A stretch of DNA of 64,000 nt from Ferruginibacter yonginensis (GCF_042651465.1 NZ_JBHSCZ010000002.1:496001-560000), one strand, 5' to 3'; shown: positions 52,002-61,990, numbered from the stretch's first letter. Made by a program: numbers and translations. Notes: a model not told the origin generated them from the letters alone.

Positions 52002-54956
52002 TTATTGTTTTACTATTTTACTAGTGGCTATTTTACCATTAATGTTGATGGTTAAGATATATACGCCTGGTCGTAATGAAGCAATAGTTTCTGTATAACT
52101 ATACGTACCCGGTGCCGTAACTACTTCTTGTTTTTTTATAGCCGTTGCACCATTTGATGCGGCGATGGTATAAGTAGCAATGCCTTTTTCGTTGGTGCTG
52201 TAATTAAACGTAACTACACTTTGTGCTGGGTTAGGGTATACCCTGTTGATGCTAATACCATTTGTAGTAGCCCCATTTTTAAACAACCTAACTACGTTAG
52301 AGTATTTGCTGTTTCCGTTACTTTCTATAGCTTTTATTCTATAAAAATAATTAATAGCATTATCTGGCGAAAACTTGTATTGGTAGTTACTGGCAGTACT
52401 ACGTTGTACTACAGCAATTTTATTAAATGTTACGCCATCTGTAGATTGCTCTACTTGAAAGCTAGCACCTACTGGTAAATTTTCATAATTCCAATTTAAA
52501 TCGGTAAGGCCACTGGTCCATTTTCCTTTTAAATTAAAATTATTTAATGGTAAAATAGTAACGGCAGATTGCGTCCATAAACCACGTCCGTGGGTTGCTG
52601 CAAGTACTGTTTTATCTGATGGTCTGTATTGCAACATATCTGTACGTACCGTAGGGAACGAAGGGCTTGCTAACCAAACAGTGCTAGCGCCATTAATAGC
52701 TTGTGTAATCCAAACGCCGGTTTCGGTAGCAATAATGGCTTTGGTATTATCACCGGGGCCAAACATACACCAGCGAACAGGCATATCGGGTAAATTACCT
52801 TCAATACTGGTCCATGACGTACCACCATTGTTACTTACCCAAATGCTATTTATACCATAGTTGGTATAACATACCATTAAGTTATTATCATCTGTACCCG
52901 TTGCAATACAAGCGGCATTGGCAGCAGGTAAACCTGTGCTTAAATTAGTACCTGCTGAGCCACTGGCTATGGTACTAGCACCATCAACTCGTACCACCCT
53001 ACCAGCAGCAGTGGTCAAGTATAATCTATCAGCAGTATACGGTGAAACGTGCAGTGCAGTAACAGTGCTGCTATTTAGTGCAGTTATATTAACTTCAGAT
53101 GCTGTTGCTGGCCAACCTGCACCACTTTGATAATAACTACCGCCGGTTTGTGTTTGAGGATTGGTCCACCTAAAAAATGTGCCAGCTGCACCAGTGGCAT
53201 ATAAAATTTTTGTTGAATTATCTAACACAAAAGGGTTAATAAAACTACCAAAATCACTAAAACTTGCAGATGATGTGCCTTTATAAAAATTTACAGAACC
53301 CCAGCTTGCGCCACTAGTGGTGGAGCGCCTGTAACGATTGTAAACGTAGGCACCCATTTGAAAGCTAGGGGTAGCTTGGTCAATAGCAGTGTAAGCGCCA
53401 TCGCCACCTGTTACTTCAACAGAAGTACTAAGGCCTGCATTACTCAGCTGGTGAGTACCATTATCTTGTGCCCCTGCTAAAAAATAATTGGTGGAAGATG
53501 GGTGTATAGCACAAGAATAAAATTGCTTGATGCGTAAACCAGTATTTTTATCTCTAATAGTTGTGCCACCATCAGCCGAGTAATGTATACCACCATCGCA
53601 TGCAAATAATAATTTGTTGCCGTTATCATACCAAATAATATCATGCACATCTGCATGTACATATTGGCCTGCAGTACCTACCCATGCTGAAATTTTTGTC
53701 CACGTTGCACCACCATCTGTTGTTTTATAAGTATCTAATCCTCCTACAATTACTTGATTGGCATCAGCTGGGTTAATACGTACAGATAGGGCATACCAAC
53801 CTTGCCCACTAGCCCAACCTGCTGTGGGTTGCCCGGTAGTTGCAGCCCAATTGGCACCACCATCTGTTGATTTATATATAGTGGGAACTTGGTCAGTAGC
53901 ATCGGCAGGACAAGCATACAACGTATTACCACTTACTGCAATTTCGGCCCTATTTGAAAATGATGGGTAAGCAGTTACAGGCGCAACAAAGCTAGCGCTG
54001 GTTGCGGTTGCAGGGTTATCTGTGTAGCGATAGGCTTGTGTACTAAAAATACCAGCAGATACATGCAACCTGCCAGAAGCGGTGGTTGAACTAATTTCAA
54101 TATCGCTAATACGAGCCGTTGAAAGCCCTGTTGGTGTAATAGTGGTCCATGAAGTACCTCCATTATTTGATCTATACAAACCGGTACGGGTTGAAACATA
54201 AATATTACCTAAATAATCGCATAAAATTTTAGTGCAAAAAGCGAAATTGGTACCGGTGGTTGAACTTAATTGCGTCCACGTTGCACCATTATCAGTACTT
54301 TTAAAAATACCGGCCCCTTGTACTGCATCTAAATTAAAAAATGCTTCACCTGTACAAAAGTACATGATGTTGTTGTTGGTAGGGTCTTGTGTAATATAGC
54401 TAATGGCCATGTTACTTAAATTATCAGCAACCAATGTCCATGTAGCAGGTGTGGCAGTAATATCAGTAGTTTTCCATAAACCACCAGCAACACCACCTAC
54501 CCAAACAGTTCTTCCAGTAGCATCACTTCTATCTACCCATACAGCCCTTACCCTGCCAGCGGCAACACCACTATTGGCACGGGTATTTCCGTTTGAAGAG
54601 CCCACCACATCAGCTGTTGGGCCTCTCTCATCCCACACACCGTATGCAGATACAAAATTGCTGAAATTTGCTTTGGATTCCATAGTGGTAGCCATTGCTT
54701 CTACCAAACGTTGGGTGGGTACAAAGCCTAAAGAGGGATCTTTAGTACGTTCAAATTCAAATTGCATGGCCATTGCAGGGCCATCATACCCATCTTTTTC
54801 ATCTTCTTCGCCTTCTTCACCTTCCTTTTCAACTAATTCCGCTAAGGATTTGTTACTAGAATTTGATGGGTTGTTTTGGTTACACCCAACAATAAATTGT
54901 AATAGTAATAAAAAACAGCAGAGTTTTTTTAGGTTGATAGTTTCAATACGCTTCAT
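52002..54956 (-). CDS. T9SS type A sorted beta-propeller protein with lipoprotein-like N-terminus
   Basis: 984 residues from the ATG at 54956 (the longer frame starts at TTG). The N-terminus has a lipobox-like IVGC (Cys25), then an acidic stretch (about residues 42-58). The bulk is a sialidase/YCF48-like propeller with many Asp boxes (STDNGATW, NGGTSW, TDGGANW, TDGGATW, ADGGTT). About residues 815-890 are a fibronectin-like domain, and the last 75 form a type A T9SS C-terminal domain (VYPNPAQSVVTF). Exported to the surface by type IX secretion. The combination of lipobox and T9SS tail is unusual. Strict function unknown. Confidence 0.88.
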   Translation of the reverse strand: MKRIETINLKKLCCFLLLLQFIVGCNQNNPSNSSNKSLAELVEKEGEEGEEDEKDGYDGPAMAMQFEFERTKDPSLGFVPTQRLVEAMATTMESKANFSNFVSAYGVWDERGPTADVVGSSNGNTRANSGVAAGRVRAVWVDRSDATGRTVWVGGVAGGLWKTTDITATPATWTLVADNLSNMAISYITQDPTNNNIMYFCTGEAFFNLDAVQGAGIFKSTDNGATWTQLSSTTGTNFAFCTKILCDYLGNIYVSTRTGLYRSNNGGTSWTTITPTGLSTARISDIEISSTTASGRLHVSAGIFSTQAYRYTDNPATATSASFVAPVTAYPSFSNRAEIAVSGNTLYACPADATDQVPTIYKSTDGGANWAATTGQPTAGWASGQGWYALSVRINPADANQVIVGGLDTYKTTDGGATWTKISAWVGTAGQYVHADVHDIIWYDNGNKLLFACDGGIHYSADGGTTIRDKNTGLRIKQFYSCAIHPSSTNYFLAGAQDNGTHQLSNAGLSTSVEVTGGDGAYTAIDQATPSFQMGAYVYNRYRRSTTSGASWGSVNFYKGTSSASFSDFGSFINPFVLDNSTKILYATGAAGTFFRWTNPQTQTGGSYYQSGAGWPATASEVNITALNSSTVTALHVSPYTADRLYLTTAAGRVVRVDGASTIASGSAGTNLSTGLPAANAACIATGTDDNNLMVCYTNYGINSIWVSNNGGTSWTSIEGNLPDMPVRWCMFGPGDNTKAIIATETGVWITQAINGASTVWLASPSFPTVRTDMLQYRPSDKTVLAATHGRGLWTQSAVTILPLNNFNLKGKWTSGLTDLNWNYENLPVGASFQVEQSTDGVTFNKIAVVQRSTASNYQYKFSPDNAINYFYRIKAIESNGNSKYSNVVRLFKNGATTNGISINRVYPNPAQSVVTFNYSTNEKGIATYTIAASNGATAIKKQEVVTAPGTYSYTETIASLRPGVYILTININGKIATSKIVKQ

Positions 54957-55025
54957 TGACAAGTTAGTTTTTAGTATTATAAAAATACCAAAATCTATTT
55001 AACAATTAATGAAGGTTTGTTAAAA

Positions 55026-56111
55026 TTATATGAAGCGATCACCTTTATTGCGTTTTACCTCGGCAACGTAATCTTTAATTTCTTGTTCTTTATCTTTTTT
55101 GCAAATAAGTAAGGCGTCAGCAGTATCTACCACTATAAAATCATCAAGCCCTTGTAAAACCACCAATTTGTGTTGAGGTACTTGCACCATATTTCTGGTA
55201 GCATCAAAAATCATGACTTCATTACCACCTACGGCATTGTCAAGATAATCTTTTTCGAAAGTTTCGTAGGCGCTCGTCCAGGTTCCTAAATCGCTCCACC
55301 CAAATGATGATGGTATTACATAAACATTATCTGCTTTTTCCATTACGGCATAATCAATAGAAATGTTGGTGCATTGCGGATAAATGCGTTCAATTGCTTC
55401 GTTTTCGTTAGGTGTATTGAAGTGTGCTTTTTCTGCATCAAACACTTCATGTAATTCTGGCGTATTATGTTCAAAAGCTTTAACGATGTTTTTAACCTGC
55501 CAAACAAAAATACCAGCGTTCCATAAAAAATCGCCACTAGCTAAAAAAGTTTGTGCCAATTCTTTATCAGGCTTCTCAGTAAATAATTTTACTTTATAAA
55601 TGTTTTCACCTGCTGCCAATGATTCGTATTGAATATAACCATAGCCCGTATTTGGATTAGTTGGTTTAATGCCCAATGTTACCAATGCCTTTATGTGCGA
55701 TGTAAAGTGTAATGCTTTTAAACAAATGTCAACAAATGCAGCAGGCTCTGTAATTAAATGATCAGCTGGAGCACAAATCAAATTGGCATTTGGGTCAAGT
55801 TGATTGAGTTTGTATGAAATATATGCAATACAAGGTGCGGTATTTTTACGTGATGGTTCACACAAAATATTTTGTAAAGGCAATTCAGGTAATTGATCCA
55901 TTACAATCTGCTTGTATTGCTGCGCCGTTACGATGTAAATATTTTCTGCCGGAATAAATTGAGCAAAACGATCATAGGTTGCCTGTATTAATGTTCTGCC
56001 CAAGTTTAAAATATCTAAAAACTGTTTAGGCATATCAGTACGACTCATCGGCCAAAACCTACTCCCTATTCCTCCAGCCATAATGGCTACATAATTATTT
56101 TTATTCATCAT
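55026..56111 (-). CDS. manC: Mannose-1-phosphate guanylyltransferase
   Basis: 361 residues. Makes GDP-mannose from GTP and mannose 1-phosphate. The start YVAIMAGGIGSRFWPMSRTDMPKQFLDI carries the nucleotide-binding signature, with FTEKP and AGIFVW later and a final left-handed helix region. The isomerase half of some bifunctional ManC is absent, normal for the Bacteroidota form. Feeds surface polysaccharide synthesis; kdsD is 17 bp upstream on the same strand. Confidence 0.93.
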   Translation of the reverse strand: MMNKNNYVAIMAGGIGSRFWPMSRTDMPKQFLDILNLGRTLIQATYDRFAQFIPAENIYIVTAQQYKQIVMDQLPELPLQNILCEPSRKNTAPCIAYISYKLNQLDPNANLICAPADHLITEPAAFVDICLKALHFTSHIKALVTLGIKPTNPNTGYGYIQYESLAAGENIYKVKLFTEKPDKELAQTFLASGDFLWNAGIFVWQVKNIVKAFEHNTPELHEVFDAEKAHFNTPNENEAIERIYPQCTNISIDYAVMEKADNVYVIPSSFGWSDLGTWTSAYETFEKDYLDNAVGGNEVMIFDATRNMVQVPQHKLVVLQGLDDFIVVDTADALLICKKDKEQEIKDYVAEVKRNKGDRFI

Positions 56112-56128
56112 AAATACGTCTCTTTCTT

Positions 56129-57100
56129 TTAAATAATCCCTTCTTTTACTAAATCATGCAAATGCAATACGCCTTCATATTGCCCATTACTAGTGATAAT
56201 TAATTGGCTGATATTGTTTTGTTTCATTAATTCCAATGCATGTATAGCCAATGTGTCTGTTGTAATTGATTTTGGTTGGCTACTCATAATATCTTTCGCA
56301 AATAAACCGTCAAATCTGTCATACTTTTCAAACATCCTACGCACATCACCATCGGTTACTATACCAATAACTTCATCTTTTTCGTTTAAAACAACTACTG
56401 CCCCAAGTCTTTTTTTAGTAATTTCTAAAATCGTTTTTTTAATATCATCCTCCGCTTTAATAACTGGTTTTTCGTGTTGTTTTATTAAATCGCCAGCTCT
56501 TAAATACATTTTTTTACCTAAAGCACCTCCAGGGTGGTATTTAGCAAAATCAGCCGTTTTAAATTCCTTCAACTCCATTAAACAAATGGCAATTACATCG
56601 CCCATTACCATTTGAGCAGTAGTGCTTGTGGTAGGGGCTAAGTTATTAGGACAAGCCTCTTGCGTTACCGTAGTGTTTAACACAATATCACTTTGGGCAG
56701 CTAAGTACGATTGCATATTGCCAACCATACCTATTAATGTATTACCAAAGTTTTTTACAAGTGGCACCAATACTTTTATTTCGGGGCTATCGCCACTTTT
56801 ACTAATTACCACTACCACATCATCTTGTTGCACCATACCCAAATCGCCATGTATAGCATCAGCAGCATGCATAAATAAAGCAGGCGTACCTGTACTATTC
56901 ATGGTAGCTACAATTTTTTGAGCAATAATGGCACTTTTACCAATGCCGCTAATAACAACCCTTCCTTTGCAAGTAGCGATGGTTTCAACCGCTTTTATAA
57001 TATTTTCATTTATATATTGTAATTGTAAGGCGATAGATGCTGCTTGCAATTCAATAGTGCGTTGGGCACTACCTATAATTATTTGTTGCGTTGTTGTCAT
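56129..57100 (-). CDS. kdsD: Arabinose-5-phosphate isomerase (KdsD/KpsF/GutQ family)
   Basis: 323 residues from the ATG at 57100, beyond which the frame holds an unlikely leader-like stretch. A SIS domain (residues about 40-170: KGRVVISGIGKSAIIAQKI, HAADAIHGDLGMVQ, VVVISKSGDSPEIKVLV) is followed by two CBS domains (about 205-323: KPVIKAEDDI.., DIMSSQPKSITTD). Converts ribulose 5-phosphate to arabinose 5-phosphate, the first step of Kdo synthesis. Likely operon with manC, 17 bp downstream. Confidence 0.93.
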   Translation of the reverse strand: MTTTQQIIIGSAQRTIELQAASIALQLQYINENIIKAVETIATCKGRVVISGIGKSAIIAQKIVATMNSTGTPALFMHAADAIHGDLGMVQQDDVVVVISKSGDSPEIKVLVPLVKNFGNTLIGMVGNMQSYLAAQSDIVLNTTVTQEACPNNLAPTTSTTAQMVMGDVIAICLMELKEFKTADFAKYHPGGALGKKMYLRAGDLIKQHEKPVIKAEDDIKKTILEITKKRLGAVVVLNEKDEVIGIVTDGDVRRMFEKYDRFDGLFAKDIMSSQPKSITTDTLAIHALELMKQNNISQLIITSNGQYEGVLHLHDLVKEGII

Positions 57101-57271
57101 TTCAGTCGGCAAATTTATTTTAAATAGGTCATAGTGCAATGATATTAACTGTAACAATAAATAATTATTATGCATTAAACAATAGTTTAATAATAAAGTA
57201 GTAACTTAATTATGTAAACGGGGGTGCATATTTTAACCCTTTATTTACTTTTATACCTAAGTAGGTTTAAG

Positions 57272-57279
57272 TAACTTTG
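57272..57279 (+). promoter_or_regulatory. -7 element TAACTTTG of recQ
   Basis: Perfect TAnnTTTG 63 nt before the recQ ATG at 57343. Confidence 0.5.
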
Positions 57280-57342
57280 CAGCCCTCTTACAAAAAACCT
57301 AATTGCATGGTTGCAATAATTATATAGAATACAGAATTTAAT

Positions 57343-59616
57343 ATGGCTACAGTAAAAACCAAGACTACCCCCAAAAAAAAGAGCACAATGGCCGAAACGG
57401 CCCATAATGCTTTGGTAGCTTATCCAAATTTAAAACAACACCTCCTCAATAACTTCGGCTTCGACACTTTTAAAGGTCAGCAAGAGAATATTATCAATAG
57501 CCTTTTAGCAGGTAACGATACTTTTGTTATTATGCCAACAGGTGGCGGTAAAAGTTTATGTTACCAATTACCTGCAATGATTTTAGATGGTGTGGCCATC
57601 ATCGTTTCGCCTTTAATAGCCCTTATGAAAAATCAGGTAGATTTAATGCGAAGCTATAGTAGTAAAGACCATGTAGCCCATTTTTTAAACAGCACGTTAA
57701 ATAAAGGGCAAATAAAACAGGTTAAAGATGACCTTACCACTGGTAAAACAAAAATGTTGTACGTGGCGCCTGAAACCATGACAAAAGAAGACAACATCGA
57801 ATTTTTTAAAACCCTGAACATTTCATTTTTTGCGGTTGATGAAGCCCATTGTATTTCAGAATGGGGGCATGATTTTAGACCCGAATACCGCCGTTTAAAA
57901 GAAATGACGGAACTCATTAGCCCTACCATCCCTATTATAGCATTAACTGCTACAGCAACCCCTAAAGTGCAAAGCGATATAGTAAAAAACCTCGGTTTAC
58001 GCAACCCTAACATATTTGTATCATCATTTAACAGGGCTAACCTATATTACGAAATACAGCCCAAAATTAATGTTGACCAAACCAATAAAAGTATTGTACG
58101 TTTTATACAACAGCACAAAAACAAAAGCGGTATTGTTTATACCCTCAACAGAAAAACTACGGAAGAGTTAGCAGCTATGCTCAATGCCAATGGTATTACA
58201 GCAGTGGCGTACCATGCAGGGTTAGATGCTAAATTGAGGGCGCAAAGGCAAGATCAATTTTTGAATGAAGAAGTTCATGTTATTGTAGCAACCATTGCCT
58301 TCGGTATGGGGATTGATAAACCCGATGTACGTTTTGTAATACATTACAACATCCCCAAATCAATAGAAAACTATTACCAAGAAACAGGAAGGGCCGGTAG
58401 AGATGGTATGGAAGGTAAATGTATTTTATACTATTCACATAAAGATGTAAGCAAGCTCGAGCATTTAATGAGAGATAAAAGTTTGAGTGAAAGAGAAGTA
58501 GGGGCTCAGCTTATAAATGAAACCGTATCATACGCTGAAAGCAGTGTTTGTCGTAGAAAAACCTTACTTTATTATTTTGGTGAACAGTACGATGATAAAG
58601 ACAGTTGCGGCCATTGCGATAACTGCCTACACCCTAAAGAAAAAGTAGAAGCCAAAGAAGCGACTGTTGATGTATTAAAAACCATTAACGCCTTAGGAGA
58701 ACAATTTGCCATTGAATATGTTTTACTCATACTCACCGGTAAAGCAACCCCTGCGGTTAAAATGTACAGGCACGATGAGTTAGATGTGTTTGCATGTGGT
58801 AATGATAAAGAACCCCATTTTTGGAGCAGTTTAATTAGGCAAATGCTCTTAGAAGGCTTACTCGATAAAGATATTGTTGAATACGGCGTATTAAAAATAA
58901 CCAAAGCAGGTAAAGCATTTTTAAAGAAACCAACCAGCTTTAAAATTGTATTAAACAATTTGTTTGAAGATGCTAATGCCGATGATGAAGCAACGGCACC
59001 AGCAGGCGAACCAACAGGTGTTACTGATCAAAAACTATTTGAGCAACTAAAAGAGCTACGTAAAAAAGTAGCTAAAGAAAAAAACTTACCACCCTTTGTA
59101 ATATTTTTAGAAAGCTCATTGCAAGATATGGCTACCATGTTTCCTACTACAATGGAGGAACTTGAAAAAATTAGTGGCGTAAGCAAAGGCAAATCGTTGC
59201 GTTATGGTAAACCATTTTTAGATGTTATTAACCAGTATGTGGAAGAAAATGATATCATTAGGCCCGATGATTTTGTAATGAAAAGTGTTGCCAACAAAAA
59301 CAGCAACAAAATCTTCATCATACAAAACGTTGATAAAAAAATAGCTTTAGAAACCATCGCCAAAACAAAAGAGCTCAAGTTAGAAGAGTTGTTAGAAGAA
59401 ATGGAAACCATTGTAGCCAGCGGTACCAAATTAAATTTAGGCTACGCCATTGATGAAATGGTTGATGAATACGAGCAAGAAGAAATTATGGAGTACTTTA
59501 AAGGCTGCCAAACATCAGACCTTAAAGTGGCGCAGCAAGAGTTAGCCGATGGTGATTTTAATTGGGAACAACTAAAACTCATGCGTATAAAATTTTTAAG
59601 TGAGTACGGCAATTAA
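57343..59616 (+). CDS. recQ: ATP-dependent DNA helicase RecQ
   Basis: 757 residues. SF2 helicase with Walker A MPTGGGKS (64-71), motif II DEAHCISEWGHDFR, motif VI QETGRAGRDG and the zinc-binding Cys set of RecQ (CRRKTLLYYF, DSCGHCDNC). Then RQC winged helix, HRDC (SLQDMATMFPTTMEEL) and a C-terminal extension of about 120 residues beyond the HRDC (KNSNKIFIIQNVDKKI onward). It unwinds recombination intermediates. The N-terminus has a Lys-rich tail. Confidence 0.95.
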   Translation: MATVKTKTTPKKKSTMAETAHNALVAYPNLKQHLLNNFGFDTFKGQQENIINSLLAGNDTFVIMPTGGGKSLCYQLPAMILDGVAIIVSPLIALMKNQVDLMRSYSSKDHVAHFLNSTLNKGQIKQVKDDLTTGKTKMLYVAPETMTKEDNIEFFKTLNISFFAVDEAHCISEWGHDFRPEYRRLKEMTELISPTIPIIALTATATPKVQSDIVKNLGLRNPNIFVSSFNRANLYYEIQPKINVDQTNKSIVRFIQQHKNKSGIVYTLNRKTTEELAAMLNANGITAVAYHAGLDAKLRAQRQDQFLNEEVHVIVATIAFGMGIDKPDVRFVIHYNIPKSIENYYQETGRAGRDGMEGKCILYYSHKDVSKLEHLMRDKSLSEREVGAQLINETVSYAESSVCRRKTLLYYFGEQYDDKDSCGHCDNCLHPKEKVEAKEATVDVLKTINALGEQFAIEYVLLILTGKATPAVKMYRHDELDVFACGNDKEPHFWSSLIRQMLLEGLLDKDIVEYGVLKITKAGKAFLKKPTSFKIVLNNLFEDANADDEATAPAGEPTGVTDQKLFEQLKELRKKVAKEKNLPPFVIFLESSLQDMATMFPTTMEELEKISGVSKGKSLRYGKPFLDVINQYVEENDIIRPDDFVMKSVANKNSNKIFIIQNVDKKIALETIAKTKELKLEELLEEMETIVASGTKLNLGYAIDEMVDEYEQEEIMEYFKGCQTSDLKVAQQELADGDFNWEQLKLMRIKFLSEYGN

Positions 59617-59667
59617 TGAAATTTAAAATAAATGCTCATTTATGTTGCTCATTTAATAATAACTCCT

Positions 59668-59675
59668 TATTTTTG
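59668..59675 (+). promoter_or_regulatory. -7 element TATTTTTG upstream of the tRNA gene
   Basis: Perfect TAnnTTTG about 47 bp before the tRNA. A cccc-tac-gggg mini-hairpin follows in the leader. Confidence 0.5.
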
Positions 59676-59722
59676 CAACCCCTACGGGGATAATATTTCT
59701 TTAAATTCTTTTTCAGAAATAA

Positions 59723-59798
59723 GGTGCGGTAGCTCAGTTGGTAGAGCAATGGACTGAAAATCCATGTGTCGCCGGTTCAATCCCGGCCCACACCACCA
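59723..59798 (+). tRNA. tRNA-Phe (anticodon GAA), CCA encoded, C5-A68 mismatch
   Basis: 76 nt with all four arms: D stem gctc/gagc, anticodon stem atgga/tccat with loop ctgaaaa (anticodon GAA at 59756-59758), T stem gccgg/ccggc with loop ttcaatc, discriminator A and encoded CCA. The acceptor stem ggtgcgg against ccacacc pairs except C27-A90 (59727 and 59790), the 5-68 position, where G would be expected. A terminator-like hairpin follows. Confidence 0.93.
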
Positions 59799-59803
59799 CT
59801 ACA

Positions 59804-59832
59804 AAAGCTTGCATAATTGCAGGCTTTTTTTA
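59804..59832 (+). terminator. Terminator after tRNA-Phe
   Basis: agcttgca pairs with tgcaggct with one G-T wobble, then a run of seven T's. Confidence 0.7.
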
Positions 59833-60096
59833 TGCCTATTACTTTTTGCACATGCCCCCATACCAAAACTATATATATAGGTTATGTTACACTCAACATG
59901 CCCAATAATTAGTAATTAGCACCATCAACATCTTACAATACAATACTTTTGGGTGATGATTACATTACCAGCCAATAACCATATTCACACCTAAGTGATT
60001 GATGGTGAGTAGTAGTATACGCCGTTAGCATATAATATTTAACACAAATACCTTTTACAATCCGCCCCATTCACTTGCCATCCGGCTAAAATAACG
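59833..60096. other. Gene-free spacer between tRNA-Phe and typA
   Basis: About 260 bp of AT-rich sequence with no frame of note and no hairpin or repeat I could recognise. The typA promoter begins at its right end. Confidence 0.5.
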
Positions 60097-60104
60097 TACC
60101 TTTG
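60097..60104 (+). promoter_or_regulatory. typA promoter: TTG(60075-60077)-19 bp-TACCTTTG
   Basis: Both the -33 TTG and the -7 TAnnTTTG are at the standard spacing. A leader hairpin gcttca/tgaagc (about 60120-60137) lies between it and the ATG at 60154. Confidence 0.7.
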
Positions 60105-60153
60105 CGCCCTCAAAACAACGCTTCAGTTTTTTGAAGCACAATAAATCATTTAA

Positions 60154-61965
60154 ATGAACATTCGCAACATTGCAATTATTGCACACGTAGATCACGGAAA
60201 AACAACATTGGTAGATAAAATTTTACATGCTACCAAAGTATTTAGAGACAATCAAGATACTGGTGAGTTAATTATGGATAGCAACGATCTTGAAAGAGAA
60301 CGTGGTATTACCATTTTTAGTAAAAACGCTGCAGTAGTTTATAAAGATATTAAAATCAATGTAATTGATACACCAGGGCATAGTGACTTTGGCGGTGAGG
60401 TAGAACGTGTATTGAAAATGGCCGATGGGGTTGTATTGTTGGTAGATGCTTTTGAAGGTCCGATGCCACAAACCCGTTTCGTATTACAAAAAGCATTAGC
60501 ATTAGGTTTAAAGCCAATTGTTGTAATAAATAAAGTAGATAAGCCTAACTGTAGGCCAGATGAGGTACACGATGCAGTATTTGAATTGTTTTTCAATTTA
60601 GATGCTACTGAAGAGCAATTAGATTTCCCAACTTTTTATGGCTCAGGTAAAAACGGTTGGTTCAACGATTCATTAACACAAATTGATAACATCAACCCAT
60701 TGTTAGATGGTATTGTAAAATTTGTACCAGAGCCAAAAGTAAACGAAGGTGCTTTGCAAATGCAAATTACTTCATTAGATTACTCTTCGTTCCTTGGCCG
60801 TATTGCCGTAGGTAAAGTAGCACGTGGCGTTATTAAAGAAAACCAACAAATTGCTTTAATGCAAGCCGATGGTGCCATCAAAAAAATGAAGATCAAAGAA
60901 TTGTATGTTTTTGAAGGCATGGGTAAAAAGAAAGTATCGCAAGTTATTGCTGGTGATATTTGTGCCGTTGTGGGTTTAGAAGAATTTAATATTGGTGACA
61001 CCATTGCTGATGTTGAAAACCCAGAAGCATTACCTGTAATTAGTGTTGATGAACCTACCATGAGTATGTTATTCGGTATTAACAACTCTCCATTTTTTGG
61101 TAAAGAAGGTAAGTTTGTAACGAGCCGCCATTTGAGAGATCGTTTAATGAAAGAAACCGAAAAAAACTTAGCGTTACGTGTTGAAGATACTGATAGTGCA
61201 GATAGCTTCTTAGTATTTGGTAGAGGTATTTTGCACTTAGGTGTATTAATAGAAACCATGCGTAGAGAAGGTTTTGAATTAACCGTTGGTCAGCCGCAAG
61301 TATTGGTAAAACAAATTAATGGTGCTAAGCATGAGCCGTATGAAATTTTGGTGGTAGATGTACCTTCAGAATACAGCGGTAAAGTAATTGATTTGGTTAC
61401 ACAACGCAAAGGCGAAATGTTGATTATGGAAACCAAAGGTGAAATGCAACATTTAGAATTTGAAATACCTTCACGTGGATTAATTGGTTTACGTAGCACC
61501 ATGTTAACAGGTACTGCAGGTGAAGCTGTAATGGCACATCGTTTCAGCGAATACAAACCTTGGAAAGGTCCTATTCCAGGTCGTAACAATGGTGTATTGT
61601 TAAGCAAAACAACAGAAAGAACAACAGGTTATTCAATTGATAAATTACAAGATCGTGGTCGCTTTTTTGTTGACCCAGGTGAAGATGTATATGCAGGTCA
61701 AATTATTGCTGAGCATATTAAGCCAGGCGATTTAGTAGTAAATGCAACTGAAGCAAAAAAATTAACCAACCACCGTGCAAGCGGTAGTGATGATGCTAGC
61801 AAAGCTGCACCAAAAATTTTAATGACTTTAGAAGAGTGTATGGAATACATACAAGCTGATGAATGTATTGAAGTAACACCTAAAAATGTTCGTTTGCGTA
61901 AAACCATTTTAAATGAAGAAGATCGCAAACGTGTAAGCAAAGCGATGGCTTCTGAAATGGCATAA
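60154..61965 (+). CDS. typA: Translational GTPase TypA/BipA
   Basis: 603 residues. GTPase domain with G1 AHVDHGKT (10-17), G3 DTPGHSDF and G4 NKVDK, then domains II, III, V and the BipA-specific C-terminal domain (from about 480: GVLLSKTTERTTGYSI.., LTNHRASGSDDASKAAP). Ribosome-associated assembly/stress GTPase. The 50-nt leader carries a hairpin with a T-rich loop. Confidence 0.97.
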   Translation: MNIRNIAIIAHVDHGKTTLVDKILHATKVFRDNQDTGELIMDSNDLERERGITIFSKNAAVVYKDIKINVIDTPGHSDFGGEVERVLKMADGVVLLVDAFEGPMPQTRFVLQKALALGLKPIVVINKVDKPNCRPDEVHDAVFELFFNLDATEEQLDFPTFYGSGKNGWFNDSLTQIDNINPLLDGIVKFVPEPKVNEGALQMQITSLDYSSFLGRIAVGKVARGVIKENQQIALMQADGAIKKMKIKELYVFEGMGKKKVSQVIAGDICAVVGLEEFNIGDTIADVENPEALPVISVDEPTMSMLFGINNSPFFGKEGKFVTSRHLRDRLMKETEKNLALRVEDTDSADSFLVFGRGILHLGVLIETMRREGFELTVGQPQVLVKQINGAKHEPYEILVVDVPSEYSGKVIDLVTQRKGEMLIMETKGEMQHLEFEIPSRGLIGLRSTMLTGTAGEAVMAHRFSEYKPWKGPIPGRNNGVLLSKTTERTTGYSIDKLQDRGRFFVDPGEDVYAGQIIAEHIKPGDLVVNATEAKKLTNHRASGSDDASKAAPKILMTLEECMEYIQADECIEVTPKNVRLRKTILNEEDRKRVSKAMASEMA

Positions 61966-61990
61966 TTTTTTTTAAGAAAATAATACAATA

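Noticed and set aside
54403..55002. 199-codon plus-strand ORF opposite the 5' end of the T9SS gene
   Set aside because: Low-complexity Ser/Pro/Thr shadow created by the propeller's codon pattern.
60780..61259. 159-codon ORF on the minus strand inside typA
   Set aside because: Antisense shadow of a universally conserved gene; no promoter or family resemblance.
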